Source: CBDCFV01 sp965216425 (GTDB lineage Bacteria > Chloroflexota > Dehalococcoidia > Lucifugimonadales > UBA3495). Taken from it: a DNA stretch of 64,000 bases. The stretch is taken from the NCBI GenBank assembly GCA_965216425.1, contig CBDCFV010000005.1, forward strand, positions 620,001-684,000. The letters run 5' to 3'. Of the stretch, positions 58,959-64,000 are shown in pieces. Below the pieces are notes generated by a model. That model was given only the letters and a program-made list of their open reading frames with translations, made no database searches and was not told where the DNA came from. Made by a program: the position numbers and the translations under genes. Every line of letters starts with the position of its first letter. The first letter of the stretch is position 1.

Positions 58959-59134
58959 GGGCCCGATTCCACGGCCTTTTCATTTTCTCGTCTTTCCCGC
59001 GCAGGCGGGAAACCATATAGTCTTACCACGAGAAGGTTGCCGGAGGCCACGGTGATGTGGATTCCCGCTTTCGCGGGAAAGACAGAACCCATGTAACCCA
59101 ACCCGGAAAATGAAAAGGCTCTGGGCCCGGTTCA
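58959..59134. mobile_element. MITE-like element, copy 2 (core 58971-59122)
   Basis: The core is exactly 152 bp and aligns without gaps to the core at 34320-34471 (about 84% identical by eye). Its ends match over 15 of 17 positions as inverted repeats (GGCCTTTTCATTTTC type). It is flanked by 12-bp direct repeats, GGGCCCGATTCC and GGGCCCGGTTCA (10 of 12 identical), unrelated to those of copy 1. Two inverted dRS3-like hairpins lie inside. It occupies the gap 58811-59147, and nothing else is seen there. Confidence 0.7.
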
Positions 59135-59147
59135 CCCAGTGTTAACT

Positions 59148-59948
59148 TCATTCGCCATCGTAATAACCGGCAACCACTTTTTCCTTGACGCCATAGCCGG
59201 CGGCTTGTTGGCCATAGCTGCTTTTTTCGTCGTTGAATTGGCCTTCCGAAGCCGACGGGGGACTCACTAACGTCATTATCGTAAGCAACCACACCATGAC
59301 GCCCATGCCCGTAAGCACCAACTCACCCATGCCTATTCTCATGACCGCCGCTGCTGTTCCCGATTGACTCGACCAGTAATTGTTGATGTTCGTTTGAACA
59401 TGCAATAGAAGCGAGACCGTAATGGCCAAGGTCATGGCTAAAAACCCTATTTGGACGATAACCGTAGACCGGCTGATTTCGGCTTCACTGGACAACCCTC
59501 CCGTGACAAAAATGGAGGCAGCTCCAAGCAACTGCGACGATGCAATTGCCACCACAGCCCAGCGGGGACTTATGGTGTTTCTCAAACCGGAGTCTTCCAT
59601 CAATTGTTTGAAGGCTTGCATATGGGCGTATATGCGGAAAAGACTGTAGATAGGCACGGCCAACGAGAGGGCATGCCACACTGGAAACGCCTCAGAGCGG
59701 GTGTGGTCGCGGTACTGCGCCCAAGTGCGGTAGAACCAGTAGTACTGATAAAGGCCACCGGATAACAATGTCATAAGCAAGATGCGCCCAGGCGGTATAC
59801 GACAGCCTGCCGTGGGCATTGAATGGATTTGAGCGGCGCTTTGCCGTTCCACTTCCGTGGGAGCGGGCAAAGCATTGCCGCAAACCCCGCAGAAGTTGGA
59901 GGAGGCTTCAGCCCCTGTTCCGCATGTGGGACAGTAGCGTATTTCCAT
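59148..59948 (-). CDS. zinc-ribbon plus DUF4234-type membrane protein
   Basis: This protein is 266 aa from ATG 59948. Residues 1-30 form a zinc ribbon (YCPTCGTG, then CGVCGNA). The middle has the DUF4234 pattern GGLYQYYWFYRTWAQYR, followed by about four membrane segments to residue 235. The C-terminal tail is polar and rich in Ser/Gly/Tyr. ATG 59957 in the same frame is possible. The zinc ribbon could sense or scaffold; function is unknown. It is downstream of the VWA gene on the same strand (gap 85 bp). Confidence 0.75.
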   Translation of the reverse strand: MEIRYCPTCGTGAEASSNFCGVCGNALPAPTEVERQSAAQIHSMPTAGCRIPPGRILLMTLLSGGLYQYYWFYRTWAQYRDHTRSEAFPVWHALSLAVPIYSLFRIYAHMQAFKQLMEDSGLRNTISPRWAVVAIASSQLLGAASIFVTGGLSSEAEISRSTVIVQIGFLAMTLAITVSLLLHVQTNINNYWSSQSGTAAAVMRIGMGELVLTGMGVMVWLLTIMTLVSPPSASEGQFNDEKSSYGQQAAGYGVKEKVVAGYYDGE

Positions 59949-60033
59949 ATCGCGCATCTTTGCCGGAATTAACGGGCCGGTCCAGTGCAGCTCCCGAGCT
60001 TGGATCAGACTCGGCCTCAGGCGGCAGCCTCCG

Positions 60034-61359
60034 TCAGGCGCCCGGCCCTCTACTCCACAAGGGGTGTCTGAAAGTTGGGGCGGTGACCGGACCAACCTCT
60101 CGTGACTCTACCGGATCGACCGCCGGTTCCGGTTGAGTTGGAGGTGGGGGCGAGTAACGCCGGCCCAGCGTTCTGCGGTCATCCAAGTTATTCAAGTGGC
60201 GGGCCAGTTCTTCCAAGCTGTTCAGGTTGTGTACGGGCAGGAAATCGTCGATATAGGGCATGGCAGCCTGCATCCCGCGTGTAAGCGGCTCATAACCGGG
60301 GGAGCCCAACAGAGGATTCAGCCAAATGAGCCGGTGGCAACTGCGCTGCAAGCGGGACATTTCTTGGGCCAAAAGCTCCGGATCGCCCCGATCCCATCCG
60401 TCGGATATTACCAGCACTACCGCTCCGCCTTCCAGCACCCGCCTCAACCATTGAAAGTTGAACGTCTTGATCGCTTGGCCGATCCGGGTGCCACCGGCCC
60501 AGTCGGGGACTGCCTTGGCCACATCGGTCACCGCTTGGTCGATGCTGCGATAATTGAGGTATCGGGTAATGCGAGTCAACCTAGTGGCAAAGAGGAAGGC
60601 TTCCACCCGGTCCTGACCCCGGGCCATGGAATGAATGAAGTGAAGCAACATCCGGGTGTAACGTTCCATGGAGCCGCTCACGTCGCATATCAGCACCAGC
60701 GACCGCGGCTTGTCTTTGTACTCGCGGTGGGCCGTTTCCAGGATTTCCCCGCCGTACTTCAGGTTCAGCCGCAGCGTCTTTCGCAGGTCTAGCCAACTGC
60801 CGTCGCCGGGGGTCATCCTCCGGGTTCGCCTGCGGCCCAAGTCCCACGACAACTCTGTCATCATCCGTTTTGCTTCGGCGATCTCCAACGGGCTGAAGCT
60901 TGAGAAGTCCTTTTGCCGCAGGACCTCCCTGACGCTGTAGGTCCGGGTAAGGTCGATCCTGTCTCCAAGCGGACCGTCGTCTTCTCCTGTCTCAGAACCC
61001 GTTTCATCGGCGTTGCCACTCCGAGGAGGAGCGACTTGTGGGCTCCGGTACCGCCGTTGTTCTCCCATAGAACGAAGGTCGTGGGTGGACTGATGGAGGG
61101 CCGGCCGCCGCCAGAACACTTGGAAGGCTTCGTCGAAGATGGGCAGGTCCTGCTTGCGGTGTACCAGAATTGAGCGGGCCGCCAGCCGGAAGTCCTGCTT
61201 GCGGCCTATTGGGGCATACTCCAATGCGCGAACCAAGTCCAGGACGTTGCTCGATCCCACGTCCAACCCCACTTTGCGAAGCACCTCGACAAACATCAGC
61301 AGGTTGCTGAGGATGTGCCCGTGGCCGTTATCTGATGTTGCCTCGGACGGCGTGATCAT
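60034..61359 (-). CDS. VWA domain protein, CoxE-like
   Basis: This 441-aa protein belongs to the CoxE-type VWA family. The VWA domain begins near 218 with LVLICDVSGSMERY (MIDAS Asp226, Ser228, Ser230), and continues with GGTRIG (Thr) and VISDGWDRGDP (Asp). The N-terminal part is helical, and residues about 105-135 form an acidic, Gly-rich linker. CoxE works with the MoxR/CoxD AAA protein in maturing the molybdenum centre of CO dehydrogenase-type enzymes. The matching AAA gene is at 62012. Its ATG overlaps the HepT stop by four bases. Confidence 0.85.
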   Translation of the reverse strand: MITPSEATSDNGHGHILSNLLMFVEVLRKVGLDVGSSNVLDLVRALEYAPIGRKQDFRLAARSILVHRKQDLPIFDEAFQVFWRRPALHQSTHDLRSMGEQRRYRSPQVAPPRSGNADETGSETGEDDGPLGDRIDLTRTYSVREVLRQKDFSSFSPLEIAEAKRMMTELSWDLGRRRTRRMTPGDGSWLDLRKTLRLNLKYGGEILETAHREYKDKPRSLVLICDVSGSMERYTRMLLHFIHSMARGQDRVEAFLFATRLTRITRYLNYRSIDQAVTDVAKAVPDWAGGTRIGQAIKTFNFQWLRRVLEGGAVVLVISDGWDRGDPELLAQEMSRLQRSCHRLIWLNPLLGSPGYEPLTRGMQAAMPYIDDFLPVHNLNSLEELARHLNNLDDRRTLGRRYSPPPPTQPEPAVDPVESREVGPVTAPTFRHPLWSRGPGA

Positions 61360-61697
61360 GGAGCATTCCTGTCATCAGGCGTCAGGGCGAGAATTTCGCC
61401 TTTCAATACCGGGAGGTGGTCTGTGATGATGTCCCAGACCGTATCCAGGTTGATGTGAAGAAATCTGTGAACCAGCCTTATGCGAAACCCGTGGAGTTGT
61501 TGCCAGTTCGTACTCGGACATGCAGCTTTCGCTGAATCGGAGAGACGGAGAGCCGATTCGCACAATACATGGAGGCTTCTGAGAACGGCGTCCTGGACAA
61601 GAATGGACCCGATGAATGTCTCCCTTCCGCCGACCACATACGATTCTATCCGGTTAATCCGCTCCAAGATATACGCCAGATAAAACCCGTCGGTCAT
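61356..61697 (-). CDS. HepT-like HEPN (DUF86) protein with altered motif
   Basis: This 113-aa HEPN protein shows the usual HepT frame: ILERINRIESYVVGGRETF, VQDAVLRSLHVLCESALRLS and an active-site helix HGFRIRLVHRFLHINLD. In canonical HepT the sequence is RNxxVHxY. Here the Arg and His stay but Asn is Ile, and the Tyr that the MntA partner modifies is Phe. It lies between MntA and the VWA gene with 1-bp and 4-bp overlaps, so it is translationally coupled to both. Confidence 0.8.
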   Translation of the reverse strand: MTDGFYLAYILERINRIESYVVGGRETFIGSILVQDAVLRSLHVLCESALRLSDSAKAACPSTNWQQLHGFRIRLVHRFLHINLDTVWDIITDHLPVLKGEILALTPDDRNAP

Positions 61698-61993
61698 TAC
61701 ACCGACACGGCTTCATTCAGTATATGGTCTCTAACGAGCGGATGAAGATCCCCCATAGTCGAAACGTACACCTCCCGTCCCAGCAGGTCTGCTAGATCCA
61801 CCATAAGTCCCCCCGGAAACCACGGAGTAAGCTTCTTGAGCGGGTCTATATCTACCAAGAGGTCTATATCGTCCTTGGGAATATTCGGGTCCCCTGTGAA
61901 CGATTCAAACACCCGAACATTCTTCACGCCGTGCTTGGCGGCTATACGGATGATTTCCTCTCGGTGTTTTTCCAGAAGCGGGTCCAGTTTCAT
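61697..61993 (-). CDS. MntA-like nucleotidyltransferase (HepT antitoxin type), altered GS motif
   Basis: This 98-aa minimal nucleotidyltransferase has the acidic core PKDDIDLLVDIDP and the C-terminal HPLVRDHILNEAV. The usual G-S of the GSxxxG motif is E-S here (VRVFESFTGD), which should weaken nucleotide binding. In canonical systems MntA AMPylates HepT. It lies 18 bp after the MoxR gene stop and overlaps the HepT start by one base (TAATG). Confidence 0.85.
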   Translation of the reverse strand: MKLDPLLEKHREEIIRIAAKHGVKNVRVFESFTGDPNIPKDDIDLLVDIDPLKKLTPWFPGGLMVDLADLLGREVYVSTMGDLHPLVRDHILNEAVSV

Positions 61994-62011
61994 GGTATTT
62001 TCTCCCTGTGC

Positions 62012-62932
62012 TTACCCTCCCCCTCGCCTGCCCCGGCGGGGCCCCCTGTTCCTGGAGCGTTCCAGCATCGCCCGGACCGGTTCACCGCGCACCAGTTCAA
62101 TGTCGTCCTGGTACTTGAGGATTATGCCCATAGTGTCGTCAATTACTTGAGGATCCAACTCCGATTGGTTCAAGGCCATGAGAGCCGCGGTCCAGTCCAA
62201 TGTCTCGGAAATACCGGGTATCTTGTACAGTTCCGTCTCTCGAAGCTCCTGGATGAACCCGGTTACCTGCTGCGCCAAACGCCTCGGCGCTTCAGGTATC
62301 CGCGTGGTGACGATTTGCAGTTCCTTCTGAAAGTCGGGGTAGTCTATCCAGTAATACAAGCAGCGCCGCTTCAGCGCATCGTGAATCTCCCTGGTGCGGT
62401 TGGAGGTTATGATCACTACCGGCGGGTGGACCGCCCGGTAGGTGCCCAACTCGGGAATGGTTATCTGGAAATTGGCCAGCAACTCCAGCAAGAACCCTTC
62501 AAACTGCTCATCCGCCCGGTCCAATTCGTCGATCAGAAGCACCGGCGCCCGGTCCATGGTTTCCTCTATGGCTTGAAGCAAAGGTCGCTTGATCAGGAAC
62601 CGCTCGCTGAACAGGTCGGCAGTTGCGGCCTCGCGGTCCACATCCCGGCCAAGCTCCATCAACCGCATCTCCAGTATCTGCCGCGTGTGGTTCCACTCGT
62701 ACACCGCATGGTTGACATCCAGCCCTTCGTAGCACTGGAGATGGATCAACCGGGTGTCCAATGCGTCGGCCAGCACCTTGGCAATCTCCGTTTTGCCGAC
62801 CCCGGCCTCGCCTTCCAGGAAGAGGGGCCGTTGCAAAGTCAATGCGAGAAAGACCGGTATGGCCAAGCCCCGGTCACTAATATAATTCTGCTTGCGAAGG
62901 AGGTCTTGCACCTCATCGATGGACCCGGGCAT
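62012..62932 (-). CDS. MoxR/CoxD-like AAA+ ATPase
   Basis: This 306-aa AAA+ protein of the MoxR group has Walker A LEGEAGVGKTE (41-48), Walker B VLLIDELDRADEQFEG, and VIITSNRTREIHDALKRRCLYYW (sensor 1 and arginine-finger region). The C-terminus is basic. The start is unclear: ATG 62932 has no ribosome site, while a TTG at 62950 has GGAG 7 bases upstream. MoxR and VWA partners form chaperone-like pairs for metalloenzyme maturation. The VWA partner is 650 bp downstream, with HepT/MntA in between. Confidence 0.88.
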   Translation of the reverse strand: MPGSIDEVQDLLRKQNYISDRGLAIPVFLALTLQRPLFLEGEAGVGKTEIAKVLADALDTRLIHLQCYEGLDVNHAVYEWNHTRQILEMRLMELGRDVDREAATADLFSERFLIKRPLLQAIEETMDRAPVLLIDELDRADEQFEGFLLELLANFQITIPELGTYRAVHPPVVIITSNRTREIHDALKRRCLYYWIDYPDFQKELQIVTTRIPEAPRRLAQQVTGFIQELRETELYKIPGISETLDWTAALMALNQSELDPQVIDDTMGIILKYQDDIELVRGEPVRAMLERSRNRGPRRGRRGGG

Positions 62933-63084
62933 AACGGCGGCAGTCGTCAACGAAACACTCCAAATTAAGGGTGACGTATGGCCAAGAGCTATTGTAGCCC
63001 ATCGGGAAGGAGCTACACCACCTGAGCCGGGCGACGAGAAGGGCGGCTGACCGCCCAATTGGGTTGGTTATACTCGATGATCGG

Positions 63085-63732
63085 TCAGCCTCGTCGAGGA
63101 ACAAAGAAGGATTGGAGGTACCTTCGCACCAAGAAGCGCAGCCGGGTCCAATGGTCGTCCAGCGACTCCAACTCGGGTGCGTTCAAATCGCTGTAACGTT
63201 TTCCAAGCTTGGGAATACACCATAGAGAAAAGGCCCAGAAGCCTTGTGTTTCCATGCCCCCGGCGGTTGACTCCGCGATGACCCCCGTGGCCCCCCGCAA
63301 CTCCCAGGATGCCAACACCCTCCCCCGGTCGGCAATGGCCAGGGCCTCTATCCAGGATGCTTCCCGGTCCGCGCCTTGGTAGGGTTGCATCAACTCCAAC
63401 AGGCGCTTCGCTCGCTCATCGTCGTCAGCGTCAGTACCTGCGAACCTGTGAGTGTACAGGCTTTCCCATCCGTCACCCAGAGCAGGAATCACCAAGCCAC
63501 CGTCGGAAGCTATAGCCAGCGTCGAGCCGCTTCTGGACCACTGCTTGGCCTTATCGCGGGCAACGGCAATATGGGTGTCTCCGTCCTCGTCAGGTACGCC
63601 GTCCAGCCCCAACTGCTGCGGAGTGACAAGGACCAACCTGGTCTCCTCCAGCAGCCACGCCAACATGCGCTGTTTCGCAGGGTTGCCAGTGGCTAGAAGA
63701 ATGGGCGTCTGACTGAAGCGAGGGGCGGACAT
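63085..63732 (-). CDS. non-canonical purine NTP pyrophosphatase (HAM1/RdgB-like)
   Basis: This 215-aa protein carries the Ham1 features ILLATGNPAKQRMLAWLL (substrate loop), AIASDGGLVIPALGDGW (with catalytic Asp), the conserved Arg/Lys positions in the middle, and the C-terminal LDDHWTRLRFLVRRYL. The start at 63732 has no strong ribosome site; the frame continues to 63828 into the neighbouring gene. Its predicted job is to remove ITP, XTP or similar. The C-terminus diverges from RdgB, so substrate range is uncertain. Confidence 0.75.
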   Translation of the reverse strand: MSAPRFSQTPILLATGNPAKQRMLAWLLEETRLVLVTPQQLGLDGVPDEDGDTHIAVARDKAKQWSRSGSTLAIASDGGLVIPALGDGWESLYTHRFAGTDADDDERAKRLLELMQPYQGADREASWIEALAIADRGRVLASWELRGATGVIAESTAGGMETQGFWAFSLWCIPKLGKRYSDLNAPELESLDDHWTRLRFLVRRYLQSFFVPRRG

Positions 63733-63751
63733 TGGAGGGTCGTCTTGGAGA

Positions 63752-64000
63752 TCAGATGAGGCGCGCCACGGCGCGGGCCGCCCCGCCGTCGCCGCCTTTG
63801 AGCTTGATGGGCAGTGCCCAAAGTTCAAAGGGATGCCCCACCAGTTGGTCCAGGTTGATCAGGTTTTCAATGATGGGTATGCCTTGGCCCAGCAACAGCC
63901 GGTGTACCGGGAAGTCACTCATTGTGGACTGGGGCGTAGCAGGGTGCTTATCGATGGGAAAGTCCACCGCCACGGCGTTGACTCCATGTTGGGCCAGGTA
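63752..64000 (-). CDS. cyclase family protein (kynurenine formamidase-like), N-terminus cut by window edge
   Basis: The last 82 codons of a minus-strand gene run off the right edge; the frame is open to 64000. The visible part has GVNAVAVDFPIDKHPA, HRLLLGQGIPIIENL, NLDQLVGHPFELWALPIKLKGGDGGAARAVA, which is the C-terminal pattern of the cyclase (KynB) family, metal-dependent amidohydrolase-like enzymes. No start can be given. The usual HxGTHxD metal motif lies outside the window. It is 19 bp upstream of the HAM1-like gene. Confidence 0.75.
   Translation of the reverse strand, partial: YLAQHGVNAVAVDFPIDKHPATPQSTMSDFPVHRLLLGQGIPIIENLINLDQLVGHPFELWALPIKLKGGDGGAARAVARLI

Noticed and set aside
1..64000. 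tRNA or rRNA genes
   Set aside because: No cloverleaf with a T-loop signature or rRNA segment was recognised by eye; a covariance-model scan would settle it.

Overview
The window (about 64 kb, moderately high GC) is dense bacterial chromosome with no rRNA, tRNA or CRISPR that I could see. The gene mix suggests a Chloroflexota bacterium of the SAR202/Dehalococcoidia type or a close relative. It holds paralogous peptide-type ABC cassettes whose lipoproteins carry E/K/V-repeat linkers, stand-alone CoxL-type molybdenum hydroxylases, enolase-superfamily, LLM, GMC and DAO oxidoreductases, a giant LRR surface protein with an EF-hand-like tail, and many palindromic intergenic repeats. This placement is inference from gene content; no marker gene was compared.

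Layout. 1-780: a DUF3179 lipoprotein cut by the left edge. 966-9304: two tandem paralogous cassettes (family-5 binding protein, DppB-like permease, DppC-like permease), both on the minus strand and both without ATPase genes, with stem-loops between binding protein and permease. 9641-13424: amidase, cupin, RidA and a metal-dependent amidohydrolase. 13520-19358: small hypothetical genes, a gene broken by two frameshifts, a hydrolase-like/methyltransferase fusion, an enolase-superfamily enzyme, a VOC protein and a Uma2-type nuclease. 19480-33952: a catabolic block with a GMC oxidoreductase, a three-subunit molybdenum hydroxylase (CoxM, CoxS, CoxL), a divergent PEP-carboxykinase-like protein, a ThDP enzyme, a second lone CoxL, a DUF1989 protein and an aldo/keto reductase. 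33959-34618: repeat-rich DNA with a 152-bp MITE-like element. 34619-46003: an MFS transporter, the giant LRR protein (frameshifted at a C7 tract next to its signal peptide), an M20 peptidase, an LLM enzyme, a DAO oxidase and a putative HExxH peptidase. 46137-55601: housekeeping and repair genes on the minus strand (NurA-like, SelB, a YhaN/YhaO pair, HemW-like, DUF1232). 55832-64000: a ChlI-like AAA protein, a radical SAM protein, an orphan gluconate-dehydrogenase subunit 3, the second MITE-like copy, a DUF4234 protein, then MoxR/CoxD, MntA, HepT and VWA/CoxE in one tight operon, a HAM1-like NTPase and a cyclase cut by the right edge.

How the genes may work together. Uptake cassettes, amide and N-heterocycle hydrolases, molybdenum hydroxylases and flavin oxidases fit scavenging of recalcitrant, often nitrogen-containing organic matter. 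The MoxR/VWA pair resembles CoxD/CoxE, which mature molybdenum hydroxylases, so it may serve the CoxL paralogs 30-40 kb away. The most unusual signals are: (i) the 152-bp MITE-like element present twice with matching terminal inverted repeats and 12-bp direct repeats; (ii) the C7 tract separating a giant surface protein from its signal peptide; (iii) a HepT/MntA pair with altered motifs translationally coupled inside the MoxR-VWA operon; (iv) the PEPCK-like protein; and (v) dRS3-like palindromes throughout the intergenic DNA.
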